A stretch of DNA of 32,061 nt from Ophiothrix spiculata (taxonomy: Eukaryota; Echinodermata; Ophiuroidea; Amphilepidida; Ophiotrichidae), in the NCBI GenBank assembly GCA_000969725.1, contig JXSR01S042557.1. One strand, 5' to 3'. The notes below the pieces were generated by a model, which was not told where the DNA came from, made no database searches, and was given only the letters and a program-made list of their open reading frames with translations. Position 1 is the stretch's first letter; every line of letters starts with the position of its first letter. Position numbers and translations under genes: made by a program. Of the stretch, positions 21,027 through 30,600 are shown one piece after another.

Positions 21027-21356
21027 TAATGTATGGACCCTAAGAGAATTGCTAAGACCTTGTATCACTGGAAGAAACCAACATATGGGCACTAGAGATG
21101 GGGATGCCCCAAGGCAACATGGAAAGATGTCATACAGAGAGACCTCAAATACCACTGGAAACCAACATATGGGCACCGGAGACGGGGACGCCCCAAAGCA
21201 ACATGGAAAGATGTCATACAGAGAGACCTCAACTTCCTTGGACTGAGATGTTGAAGAAGCAGAGGTGGTAGCCCAAGATCCTGCTATGTGATGACTTCTG
21301 TCCGGTCAGACAGCAGGTGCAGAGATTTGTGATGCTGACCGGTAGGTAGGTAGGTA
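21027..21356 (+). mobile_element. 5'-truncated LINE 3' end with internal 84-bp duplication
   Basis: In one frame the sequence reads RWGCPKATWKDVIQRDL, then YHWKPTYGHRRRGRPKATWK and DVIQRDLNFLGL. It continues, after a one-base frameshift, as DVEEAEVVAQDPAM. RRRGRPK.TW.D....DL...G is a typical C-terminal block of non-LTR retrotransposon ORF2. The block including YHWK...RDL is present twice in tandem (about 84 bp each), and the first copy has a stop. The fragment ends in a (GTAG)n tail at 21341-21354, as expected for a LINE 3' end. Dead copy; exact clade not assigned. Confidence 0.75.
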
Positions 21357-21377
21357 TAAAAACAGGTTTGAACAGAC

Positions 21378-22139
21378 CTAGACTTCGCAGATGACATTAC
21401 TCTGTTGTCAAACACATTTCATCAAGCCCAGAACTTGCTGTCCCGAGTCGAACGTGCGGCAGCCGCAGTTGGTCTTCAAATGAACGCATCAAAAACCAAG
21501 TTTATGACCTACAACACTGCCAGTAGCATAGCACTGTCTACCAGTAATGGGAGCCATCTAGAACAAGTTAACAATTTCCAGTATTTGGGCTCATGGGTAG
21601 ATGACACAGAACAGGATTTCAAAATCCGAAAAGCTCTAACCTGGAAAGCGTGCAATAAAATGCGCACACTCTGGAGATCAAAGCTACCTATACCCATAAA
21701 GATAAAATTCTTCAGACCTGCTGTAGAAAGCATACTATTCTATGGAGCAGAAGGATGGACACTGACTGAAAAACTGGGGGCAAGACTTGATGGTTGCTAC
21801 ACAAGACTACTGATGATGGTAAATAATCTATACTGGAAAAATCATCCTACCACAGAAGAAATATACAAAGATTTACCAAAGATATCAGAAGTTGTCAGAG
21901 GTTGACGACTGAACTTTGCAGCGCACTGTGCAAGGCGTGGTAATGAACCTGTTTCCGGATTGCTGGTGTTCTGGGATCCACCTCAAGGAACATGTGCCCA
22001 AGGAAGACCAAGGCTCACCTATCCAAAGCTGCTATGTCAAGATGCTGGCATTGGACAACAGGAGCTACACAAACTGATGTTGGACCGTGTGCAGTGGCGC
22101 AAATTCATCATGGCTTCCGACTGTGGTCGACCAAAGTAA
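21378..22139 (+). pseudogene. LINE ORF2 fragment: end of reverse transcriptase and C-terminal region
   Basis: The frame from 21378 reads LDFADDITLLSNTFHQAQ, the FADD catalytic box of a non-LTR reverse transcriptase. GLQMNASKTKFM, NFQYLGSWVDD, VESILFYGAEGWTLT and LDGCYTRLL follow, a series of blocks seen in RTE/CR1-type elements. One in-frame TGA at 21903-21905 interrupts it. Beyond that stop the same frame continues RLNFAAHCARRGNEPVSGLL, then CAQGRPRLTY and LMLDRVQWRKF, to a TAA at 22137-22139 and a short (AAGT)n-like tail. The fingers and most of the palm, plus the endonuclease, are missing, so it is a 5'-truncated dead copy. It follows directly on another LINE tail. Confidence 0.88.
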
Positions 22140-22489
22140 AAGTAAGTAAGGTAGGTATGCATGCCAGAGCCACTCCCAACTCAACTTATCAACAAATAGG
22201 GTACAATTTTTCTCTTAGCCCTTACTTTGTGAGAAAGACCTTGGATTTTTGATCTCATGCCCAATACAAAGGCTTACTAACACGTTTCTCTCGACCCAAA
22301 TGTTAAATGGTAGAGGTGTGGTGATCCCCTCAACAAAAATATAATAATAGGTGGGAATCTGGGCCAATAATTTTGTAAACGATGGTCACTTTAACCGGTC
22401 CAAATACAGGCTGTCTCCTAACCTTTTCCTTATTAATTTACATGAAAGGCACATTATTCCGCATCAGGGATCATTGTATTTAGAGCACA

Positions 22490-22660
22490 ATGCATTTTGC
22501 ACCTTCGTTTGTGATTGAGTCACAGGTTCGATCCATGTACCAGTGGTAAAAGAATTCAAAACGTTAAGTCAAGAGATTATTGTTGTTATCACAGGTTTTT
22601 CTCTGAGCACTCTGGTTTTCCTATTGCATATAAAACTGGAAAATAAGAACTGACATAGGA
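22490..22660 (+). mobile_element. Degraded tRNA-derived SINE sharing a core with 5485-5680
   Basis: A box-B-like AGGTTCGATCC at 22523-22533 is followed by a body with TTTCTCTGAGCACTCTGGTT, then TTCCTATTGCATATAAAACTGG and ACATAGGATCG. The body aligns with the minus-strand SINE at 5485-5680. The tRNA part is poorly preserved. It ends about 55 bp from the donor of exon 22920-22715. Confidence 0.65.
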
Positions 22661-22714
22661 TCGTCATGTAAAGCACAGCTACTTGTTATATTTCCTATTT
22701 ATTAATCAACTCAC

Positions 22715-22920
22715 CCGCCTGTCCATTGCTCTGGCCCGGTTCCGTGCTCTCTCCCCTGTGTTCCATCAGATTAATAAACGCATTTTCCTTTTCATCATCA
22801 CTGATGGCTTTCCTGTCATCTTGCCCCTCTCCTGGTAAGTCTTGATTCAACGCTGCCCCAAACATTTTCTCAAACTCGTCAGGCTCTCTCTGGCTGCCAT
22901 CTTCACCAAATGATATTAAC
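22715..22920 (-). CDS. ICA1: ICA1-like exon with LISFGED block
   Basis: This 206-nt exon encodes 68 full codons, with one base to complete the previous codon and one to start the next. The first residues, LISFGEDGS, match the LISLEEE-type block of ICA1 proteins. The rest is acidic and polar (EPDEFEKMFGAALNQD, then DDEKENAFINLMEHRGE), as expected for a disordered linker. The acceptor is CATACCAG before GTTAATATC, and the donor is GGCGG before GTGAGT, a strong match to the consensus. The entry phase accepts the upstream exon and the exit phase (one base, G) accepts either downstream module exon to give Val. An open frame continues a few codons into the intron before a stop, which supports ending at the GTGAGT donor. 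Confidence 0.85.
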
Positions 22921-23550
22921 CTGGTATGACAAAAAGTAGAATTGATTAAAGCCATGATCAATTTGGGTATGAAAACTTGTGGATTTAATCAAAAAAAGAC
23001 CTTATAGAATCAAAACAAACAAACAGAATCATATCACTTGCTCTAAAAAGAACATTTATAGCCAAATTCATTTCTTGGGGTTCTGACAGCAGTGTTGCTA
23101 TTTTCCTTAAGTTTAAAATTCCAAATGTACACCTGTTGATTAAAAGTGACATTTTCTTTAGGAAGGTAAAATATACTTAACAACATGATCTCTTCACTAA
23201 AATATATTGTTAACCAATACGCAGGTCTACGTTGCTTGTCGTTACCCCCAATTCGTCACAGTGTAAACGCACCTTATAAACTTTAAGAATTTGGTAATTT
23301 ACATCTAGAAACCTATCACTAAATTTTTCATTCTCCGTTTTACTATAAATATTCAAGTTCAACCAGAATGGTTATGGATATTACTATTTAGTAGTTGGAA
23401 GTACTTTCTAAAGATTCAATAAAATCAGTAGATGCTGAGGAAAGTTCCCTTTAATTGTTGCTAATGCAAGAGTTGAATTATAACAAACTTCTGTGTTAAA
23501 ATTGGTCCCTATACACACCTATATCCCACTTGGGTACATTTACATTGCAA

Positions 23551-23983
23551 GGGCCGTATTCATAAAACTCTCTTACACTTAAGTGTAATTTTTACACTTA
23601 AGTGATGCTCAATTTATGCTTTATTGCAGTGCGTCATTTTCATTCTTTTTCACTGTAATTTTAAGGGCAAAAATGCTAACTATAATTTGTAAAAAATATT
23701 TCCCAGTATTACACTGACTCCCTTTAGTCACATTTGATGTGTTTTCTTTTATGAAAACGAAAATCTTGTGAAATATATGCTAGAAAATAACCATGCATGC
23801 GACTTAAGGGCAACTCTTAAGTTAAGGGTGCTCCAAGGTCCCCTTAAAATCATAAGAGTTAAGGGATTCCCTTAAATATTTGTTAATTTAAGTGTAACTC
23901 TAAGAGTTTGTCTTACAATTCAGCAGATTTGAGGGAAACTCTTAGAAAAAGTTGCACTTAAGTGTGTTTTATGAATACGGCCC
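23551..23983. mobile_element. MITE with GGGCCGTATTCATAAAAC TIRs
   Basis: GGGCCGTATTCATAAAAC at the left is mirrored by GTTTTATGAATACGGCCC at the right (one or two mismatches), followed inward by TTACACTTAAGTG and CACTTAAGTG. The interior repeats an AACTCTTAAG / CTTAAG(T)GTAA-type motif many times. It is 433 bp with no ORF. Ends of this kind are common in animal MITEs; the superfamily is not assigned because no clear target duplication is visible. Confidence 0.9.
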
Positions 23984-24535
23984 CTGGTCTTTTGCCTAAA
24001 TATTTGACATTTGACACTACAAGCTTATACGCCTAATAAATCACATTTCCTTTTCCCCCAGCCCGTTTTCGACAAACTTAAGATTTTATCAATCTTTCCA
24101 GAATTTTTAACATTTTGTATAAAATATCCCTGGATGTTTGGACACTTTATGGCATACCATTTTCTAGTGACTTTTGTATAATCTACATTGTATCAATTAA
24201 GTATATGATCATGCCGTTTGAATGATTTTGACACAACTAGTGCCCAACAATTGTGCATGTATAGGAAAACTTTTAGTACTTTAATATTTTCTATAATACC
24301 CAGTTCTTCTTTTCTTTCCATCAATCAAATCATTTTAAAATGTTTAGTTTGGTTATTTTATTGAAATTTGACCGTCCATTTGCTACTCAAGTATATTTGA
24401 ATTTTTATCACTTATCACTGAATACACTTCTCATTATATACTATCTGAAAGTCAAAAAAATAGTTGTGTTGCCCATGAGTACAAAAAATATGGAAAATCA
24501 GATCTGTCACTTGATTGTATTGGGTACATTATCAT

Positions 24536-24793
24536 TTCATCATGTGAGTGCAAGAAATTCGTATCTGCAATGGCTGCCCCGAGTTATCTTTTTAACATTT
24601 GTCACAAGAATGTGAAAAATCTCTAAAAATTCCACTGCCTTATGTCAGTGGTTCTTGAGATGGTTCTTCAGGTGACATTGAAATGGTTTATCAAGATTCA
24701 CTGACCCAAGATTAGAAATTAGATAGTGTGCAATCCAAATTTATGACAAAGGGCAGCTATTGCGGATACAACTGTCTTGCACTCATATGACGA
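24536..24793. mobile_element. Palindromic MITE, second full copy of the 4761-5028 family
   Basis: TTCATCATGTGAGTGCAAGA and GTATCTGCAATGGCTGCCCC at the left and GGGCAGCTATTGCGGATA...CTTGCACTCATATGACGA at the right match the 4761-5028 ends. The internal TCAGTGGTTCTTGAGATGGT block is also shared. Divergence and small deletions indicate an independent, older insertion. Confidence 0.9.
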
Positions 24794-24891
24794 TTTGTGC
24801 TTTAGAATACTTGGTCAGCAAAATAATAATTATGATGCAGAGTTTCTAGAAATAAATCACGGAATTCTCCAAACTTAATCACATCTACAAC

Positions 24892-25097
24892 CAGTGGCAT
24901 AACCAGATTTTTTGAAATGAGGGGGCAAGATGGGGCAGACATGTTTCAAGGGGGGCAAGAAAAAAAAATCAAAATTAGGAGTTCTCCATAGACCCATGAA
25001 CAAAGTCAAATTTCATTTGGGGGCAGAAGGGGTGGAGGCAAGGGTTTTGTCTGGGAGGGGGCTCCTCTCCCCCTGCCCCCCTGTAGTTACGCCCCTG
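24892..25097. mobile_element. Degraded hAT-like MITE with imperfect 8-bp target duplication
   Basis: CAGTGGCATAACCAG at the left and GTAGTTACGCCCCTG at the right are diverged inverted repeats of the CAGTGGCGTA type seen at 3934-4219. Flanks are TCTACAAC (24884-24891) and TATACAAC (25098-25105), which match at 7 of 8 positions, as expected for a hAT target duplication. The interior is G-rich on the plus strand. Confidence 0.78.
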
Positions 25098-25270
25098 TAT
25101 ACAACATTGTTTGCCAAAAGCCAATGCTGTTGAATAAGCAAACAATCACCTTACATAATAAATGTCAATCACAAATTTCAAAACTACTACTTCAGGAAAA
25201 TAAAAACATTAACAGAAAGTCCCCAATGGAAAACATTTGTTTGAAAATTGTCTTTGAGAACAAGTGACAT

Positions 25271-25624
25271 TGGGCTATTACAGAAATTAACTGTACACCC
25301 TAAAGAAGGCATCTATATTTTTTCTGGAAAAATTGGGAATTCCAGGTTTGATATTTTCACGCCTTCTTTGGGGATATGTTCCATTTAAAGACAGAAAATT
25401 GGGAATTCTTGTGCCTTCTTTACCCATTTGATCAAAAAATTGTGAATATTTTGAGAATATGCACTAAATTGGCGAAAATATTTTGGAATTCCCATGCCTT
25501 CTTTACCATCATGGAGGGAAAACGTTGATTTATTTTGGGATTTCCCACTGAGAAATTCATGCAAAATATTTGGGAATCCCATGCCTTCTTTAGGGGGTGT
25601 ACCATTAATTTCTGGAATAGCCCA
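25271..25624. mobile_element. MITE with long TIRs and internal GGAATTCC.ATGCCTTCTTT subrepeats
   Basis: TGGGCTATTACAGAAATTAA, then CTGTACACCCTAAAGAAGGC at the left, is mirrored by GCCTTCTTTAGGGGGTGTAC and TTAATTTCTGGAATAGCCCA at the right. Between them a (T)GGGAAT(T)CC....GCCTTCTTT motif recurs about five times, at roughly 80-100 bp spacing. Sequence at about 29200-29325 (GGAATTCAT, CCCCTGCAT...TTTCTTTAGG, CTGCAATAGCCTA) looks like a decayed relative. Confidence 0.88.
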
Positions 25625-26224
25625 TTTGTTGTTTGAAAAATGTTTGATTTGATAAGTATGTCTTTCCTTGATTAAAATTTAGTATGAGTTCTCATAACCA
25701 TGTGGAATTGTGGCTAAATAACATCTTACAAAAATAATGGTTAGCCATTGAAAGTAACAAAACAAAATTTTGGAGCCTAAAATATGACCAAAGATGCAGA
25801 AATCAAGGTATCATATTGCATCCTATCTGATAACTCAATATACCATTAAGTTAATGAACTGGAACAGTTGCATGTAGTCCACTCGGAAATATCAAGATCG
25901 TTTTACCTCAAGTGGAAACAATTTGATATCAGTTGTATATAGGTCTCTTAACAATTTACCATCCTGTCTCTTTGTGTATCTCCACTAATGGATGTTTTGT
26001 TTTTGTTTCATATCATATTAAATGATGCAAAATGTGTACGGTCATATTAAAAAGTATGTAAAAGTCCATTTTCAGTTGTAATCATTTTTTTTCCCCCAGC
26101 TACAAATGGTACAAAAAATGTGAAGATTTGACATTCCTTAGAAACCGCACGGTACTTGGAGGTCTCATGAGGTGATGTCTGTCACCAGTGAAAATCTACT
26201 TCTGAGAAAACAAGTTTAAAAGTT

Positions 26225-26640
26225 AAAGGAGTATGGTCCAATATTTTCAAAATTATATGTAGTTTCTTTTATTTAAACAATAACCTTTAAAAGGCCAGGC
26301 TTTATTTCAAATTTAACTCAAATCAGTCCAACCACTTGTTTTAACTTTATGCATACTTCACTCACTTGCATGCTCTAATGTGTAGATTTTAATTATGGTT
26401 ACTACAATTAGGCAAAATTTCATTTATATCTCCAAAACATTGTTCTAAGAAAATATGAACAATATTTTGATATCAAACTCAAATAAATTAAAAAAAATCC
26501 CCTTGCTAAGGTGACACACATAGGATATTCAAAAATATTAAATATTGTATAATGTTGGTCGCTACAATGTAGAGATGTCTGTGAGAGTGATAAATCTTGA
26601 CTTCTCAAATTTGCTTTGAGTCTATTATCAAGTGAACCTG
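26225..26640. repeat. Dispersed repeat, partly inverse of 6165-6480
   Basis: AAAGGAGTATGGTCC opens this region as at 6165, and CTAATT..../TATCTCCAAAA segments match in inverse orientation. Diverged, with limits uncertain. Confidence 0.4.
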
Positions 26641-26830
26641 TGTGGTTAGTGGTAAAACCTTGCCCAAAATACGACAGGTCCGGGGTTCAAATCCATCCTG
26701 ACAGGCTCTGATTTTCCCTGTTCAACTGATTATTAAGTTTACCAGCGTATGGAAAAAACTTTTTTTTTTAAATTGAGCTTTGCATCAAAGCTATATAGGA
26801 TCAAAAATGTAGTACTGACATACTTTATGG
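26635..26830 (+). mobile_element. tRNA-derived SINE
   Basis: The head starts near TGTGTGGTTAGTGGTAAAAC, has a perfect box B GGTTCAAATCC at 26684-26694, and ends TCCTGACAGG. The tail CTCTGATTTTCCCTGTTCAACTG and ATATAGGATC faintly recalls the tails of the other two SINE copies. It cannot fold as a full tRNA. Confidence 0.7.
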
Positions 26831-27696
26831 ATTCAAAAAACCCCTACTTTTTCCATCAATATAAAATGTCATTATATGCTTTAGGGACAAAAATGATCAC
26901 CCATAATATTTTTTGTGTTTTCTAACTTCCAATACTCATAGCCTTCTTTTGTGCCATCAACTGCATCCATTTGATATGAACACACATACATACTTTATTC
27001 ATCTAAATATGACATGCCACTTGATTTAATAAGTAGATGATATGCCCTCATTTTGCTCCTTACTGTTATGACCCATCTACTTAAGCAAAGAACTTTGGAA
27101 AAAATAAGCACTTATCTATCGCGTCCAACATTTTAGATAAAGAATGAGTTTCATGGAAACATACTAGCTAGAAGGAACAAACCTTTTTTCTATTACGTTG
27201 CAACATTTTGATAGGAAAATAATATAGACTGGGGCTATAACATTATGGTATTGTATACCATGACTTAAGTTTAGTATTTTTGTTCAGTTTTGTCCATTTT
27301 GTCATTTATTCTGTTAAAGGTAGGTTCCGATCTGGTGAAAATTTTAATATACACTTGTCCATGTTTTTATGAAGGGTCTTCACCTACATAGAGCAATTGT
27401 AAAAAGAGTGGCCCATAGAAACATATGGATTATCTAATTTTGGTAACAACATATTCCAGTAATTTAGCACTTTTTGACCACATCTCTTCAATGAAAAATA
27501 AATTTACTTGGGTTATGAGAAAAATATGCAGTTTCATATGAAACTTGATTTTGTGAGTGAAAGTGATCAGAATACACACCATTAAATTTTAACATAATGA
27601 TACAATGCAAAATTAGACTTGGCCTACAACAGGATTAGGTTTAGCATGTTGTTGCTAATCCTTTGAAAAATTATTTTGAATTATGAGAACTCATAA

Positions 27697-28239
27697 GGGG
27701 TGCTCTGGCAAAATGAGAGGAAAGTCACAAATTTCAAAATTGAGTTTATGACATATTTTAATTCTCTATAATCTCACCTTTTGAATGATATATAATATGT
27801 CACACTTTCTTTCTCCATTATTCATTTTGAGATCGAAATCAAAAGCAATGCACAGATCTAGAATATATTGCAATAAAAATTAGCTGCAAATCGATTTCAA
27901 AGATACTGATTACTACACTGTATAATAGCAACATGCAATCAATTAACCTTGAATAATAAATGCACTTCCCTGCAAAGTTGACCTTCAAAACTTTAAGTAT
28001 AGGATAACACTTATGCATGAAGGCGTTTTACTTTTTGAAAAAATCACCCAACCCTATGATCATGTATACTTTCATTCATCTGGGTTGATTCAAGTTCAGA
28101 ATATTATATTAATCAAGGCAACCAGAATAACTTACTTGAGCAACCAACGTTGCGAGCGAAACCATCGTCCTTCAGCTGGGTTACTTTAGATGCCATTTAC
28201 TCAAAATATAGATTTGCTCTCATTTTGCCAGAGCAGCCC
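27697..28239. mobile_element. TIR element with GGGGTGCTCTGGCAAAATGAGAG ends
   Basis: GGGGTGCTCTGGCAAAATGA on the left is mirrored by TCATTTTGCCAGAGCAGCCC on the right; the pairing covers 23 positions with one mismatch. Flanks ACTCATAA and ACATATAA agree at 6 of 8 positions, possibly an old 8-bp duplication. The 543-bp interior is AT-rich except for 28125-28196, which is GC-richer and is treated as a separate finding. It ends about 94 bp from exon 28454-28333. Confidence 0.82.
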
Positions 28240-28332
28240 ACATATAAAAGTCTATCTCTGGTCAATTTTGTTACAGATTCTCAGGCAGAATAAATAATAT
28301 TTGATTTCAGAGTTAGAATTCTTTAATTTTAC

Positions 28333-28454
28333 CTTTGCCTTGTAGCTGATTCATCGTCAACATCTTGATCTTCTCCCTCCTGATCTTGGCGGGATCCATC
28401 TTTGGCCTTCTGATTGGTTTGATCCGCTAGCTTCTTACTTGTTGCTCTTAAATC
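28333..28454 (-). CDS. ICA1: ICA1-like exon: end of BAR region / start of acidic linker
   Basis: This 122-nt exon encodes 40 residues plus two bases of the next codon. It starts DLRATSKKLADQTNQKAKDG and ends with an acidic stretch (EGEDQDVDDESATRQ). The acceptor reads TTTTTGCAG before GATTTAAG, and the donor reads AAAG then GTAAAA. In phase 0 it is fully open, and the two leftover bases AG plus G from the next exon give Arg, leading into LISFGED. The position fits the ICA1 segment just after the BAR domain, where vertebrate proteins have a lysine-rich run before an LISLEEE block. No exon further 5' was found in the remaining 3.6 kb. A TIR element ends about 94 bp into the downstream intron. 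The exon is inferred from splice signals, phase and composition; its own similarity to ICA1 is modest. Confidence 0.72.
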
Positions 28455-28554
28455 CTGCAAAAACAAAATAAACGTTGTTCTTAATTTTTTGTTTTAAATT
28501 AGAGTTCAAATCAAACACACTTTCTTGTGTGTTCTGTATACCTGAACAAACCAC

Positions 28555-28610
28555 AACTCATCATGCGAGTGCAAGAAGTTGTATCTTTAATGGCTGCCAT
28601 AAGTTATATT
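28555..28610. repeat. Solo end of the 4761-5028 MITE family
   Basis: TCATCATGCGAGTGCAAGAA, then GTTGTATCTTTAATGGCTGCC, matches the left end of the family. No partner end follows before the low-complexity tract. Confidence 0.75.
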
Positions 28611-28638
28611 TTTTTATTACCCATCACTACCCACCTTG

Positions 28639-28680
28639 ACCCCCCCCCCAAAAAAAAAACACAAAAAAAAACACACACAC
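28639..28680. repeat. Low-complexity C/A tract
   Basis: A run of Cs followed by runs of A and an (AC)n stretch. It lies directly beyond the solo MITE end and is prone to assembly or polymerase error. Confidence 0.95.
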
Positions 28681-28854
28681 TTTAAAATCCTGTTGCCACC
28701 ACCGTTGATCAAAGAAGTTGTAAATTTCCAAACATTATAGCTTATTACCAATACAAAAGACCTCCATACATAAATGTGAAAAAACAAGTTACAATGTAAT
28801 CTTGCTCATTCCTTGGTAAGCAAAGAGAGCAAAAACAGGGAAAAAATGCAATTC

Positions 28855-29115
28855 GTGGATTTAGGGTTTCCCAACCGGAAATCAATCTTTACCGAAATTT
28901 AATTCCCCATAATGCACTGAAAAAGCATAGCGATGCACCCAAATAGGCGCGAAATGGATGCGCACTACCATCCATTCTAAACAACAATTTAAATTGCCTG
29001 CTTTTATGTATATGAATTGCAGGAGCTAATGTCATATATTAGCTTTATAGGCAAAACTGTGTTTGGGCTAAAATTTCGTTAAAGATTGACTTCCTGGTGG
29101 AAACCCTAAATCCAC
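28855..29115. mobile_element. MITE with GTGGATTTAGGGTTTCC TIRs
   Basis: GTGGATTTAGGGTTTCCCAA, then GGAAATCAATCTTTACCGAA on the left, is mirrored on the right by TTCGTTAAAGATTGACTTCC and GGAAACCCTAAATCCAC. The arms are about 45 bp with few mismatches. It is 261 bp and non-coding. Confidence 0.9.
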
Positions 29116-29505
29116 ATATTATGCCAACTGAATGTCAAACAATGGGGCAATCTACACCGGAATGCAAATCCAGATGAATGCGCATCTCCATAAAAAATTT
29201 TGGAATTCATAGACAAGTGCGATTTATTTTGGCATTTCCCACAACAAATTGTAATAAAAATGCAGGAATCCCCTGCATCACTTGTTTCTTTAGGCGATGC
29301 CAAACATTCTGCAATAGCCTATTCCGCATGCAGGAAATAAAACGAGCTAGGTGAGTCAATTAGTCAGAACAGTTTTATAAGACGAAATGAATTAAATTTT
29401 AGGTTTCTTGCAGAGTTTTTGAACAAAATAAAGAAGAGGAGCTTTGGATTTGGACTGAAGGCATATAGATTTAAATATAGCGCTTCAATGTCATCTTATG
29501 ATCTA

Positions 29506-29640
29506 GCCTTGATGGCTCAGTTGGCAGAGTATCTGCTAATTAACTGAAGGTCCCGGGTTCAAATCCCAGTCAAGGCTTGGGTTTATCCCCAAGTCTTGGT
29601 GCTTCATTGTGCATTTTGCATTTTGCAAGGCTCAACAAAA
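29506..29640 (+). mobile_element. tRNA-like SINE head (not a functional tRNA)
   Basis: GCCTTGA at 29506-29512 pairs exactly with TCAAGGC at 29570-29576. The D arm GCTCAGTTGGCAGAGT and a TTCAAAT T-loop (box B GGTTCAAATCC) are in place. The anticodon region ATCTGCTAATTAACTGAAGG cannot form a proper stem: the 3' half has lost bases and position 33 would be A. Downstream it runs into TTTATCCCCAAGTCTTGGTG, as a SINE body would. Confidence 0.72.
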
Positions 29641-30426
29641 TATTTAAGACCAAGTTGTAACTATAAAATATGAAATTTGAAAAAAGAAATGTTAGGGGAA
29701 AGAAACAATTATAATTGAACTGTGCCCAACTGTAACTTACACAATTTTTCAATCTAGAGAATTGGATAACACCAGTTTGTTTTAGCTCAACTTTGCCTCA
29801 AAGACTTCACCTCTGAGTACATCCACCTCAACATTAGCACCGTGTATGATGCAGTCATTAATTCTTAATCACGTAAGACACTTCAGTTTACAGAAAAAAC
29901 AAATTGAATGTGGGAATTATGATACTAATTGCATATATAGATAATTGACTATCACAATCAATTATCAGTATCATCGATATTATTACTGTTATTAATACCG
30001 TTTATGATCAAGATAAAATTGATACATCACCCTATTAAATTCATTTTACTACACATATAACTGCATTAATATGATGGATTATGGTAAGACTGTTTCAAAA
30101 CATGGTTCATGTTATGAAACTATTAAAAATTATAGATGAAACTATGCAAATAAACTACGATACCTCATATCATATGCAGGTCTTCTATATTTAAAACACA
30201 CAGGGCACACTAGGTAACGTAATAATTGATATTTTAAATTTATATGAAAATTACAGCTGATTCCTTGATGTACCAATATACAAATACTTAACTCATATTG
30301 CAAACTACTAATTTCTTGTTAAATGGTTGCTTATTGCAGGTTACATTTTACAAGAAAAGCAATGGCCATGGAGAAATAATGCAACTTCAAATGCTAACTT
30401 TGCATTCGTATATAAGCTAAAGCTTG

Positions 30427-30600
30427 TTCAGAGTTATTCATCACAAATTAACAATGATGCATTCATGCATGTGCATATTTTTTTGTACAAGGGTGGCACC
30501 TTCCTTGTACGTTGTGCCATGTGTGATGCACTTATCTGAATATCAATTCATCACAAATCAACAACGGCGCGCTCCTGTATATATGAAGATATGATAAAGA
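30427..30600. repeat. Repeat related to 7735-7905 and the 8082-8262 foldback
   Basis: GAGTTATTCATCACAAATTA at the left and ATTCATCACAAATCAACAAC, then GGCGCGCTCCTGTATA at the right, correspond to arms of the 8082-8262 element and the inverse of the 7753-7790 segment. A small hairpin (AAGGGTGGCACCTTCC) and GTGCATATTTTTTTGTAC lie between. More TA/CA and fewer CG dinucleotides suggest it is an older, CpG-decayed copy. Confidence 0.6.

Larger units (their letters stand above)
8968..22714 (-). other. ICA1: Large repeat-rich intron of the ICA1-like gene
   Basis: A 13.7-kb intron between exons 22920-22715 and 8967-8854. It holds the 168-bp satellite, several MITEs, a local duplication, an assembly gap, long hairpins, LINE fragments and a SINE, each listed separately. 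Stretches 11590-13770 and 14260-14960 show only AT-rich unique-looking sequence, with a short (TAA)n run at 12838-12857. No further exon is recognised, but the 556-bp gap could hide one. Confidence 0.7.
22921..28332 (-). other. ICA1: Intron of the ICA1-like gene with several TIR elements
   Basis: A 5.4-kb intron between exons 28454-28333 and 22920-22715. It contains elements at 23551-23983, 24536-24793, 24892-25097, 25271-25624, a tRNA-like SINE at 26635-26830 and a TIR element at 27697-28239. Stretches 22990-23540, 23990-24530 and 26830-27690 are AT-rich with nothing recognised. Confidence 0.75.

Noticed and set aside
29506-29577. Functional tRNA gene
   Set aside because: Acceptor and T arms pair well, but the anticodon stem is broken and the sequence runs on into a SINE-like body.
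29738-29830. Possible upstream ICA1 exon before a GTAAGT on minus
   Set aside because: The donor-like sequence is good, but the only open frame leading into it is short and has no BAR-domain character.
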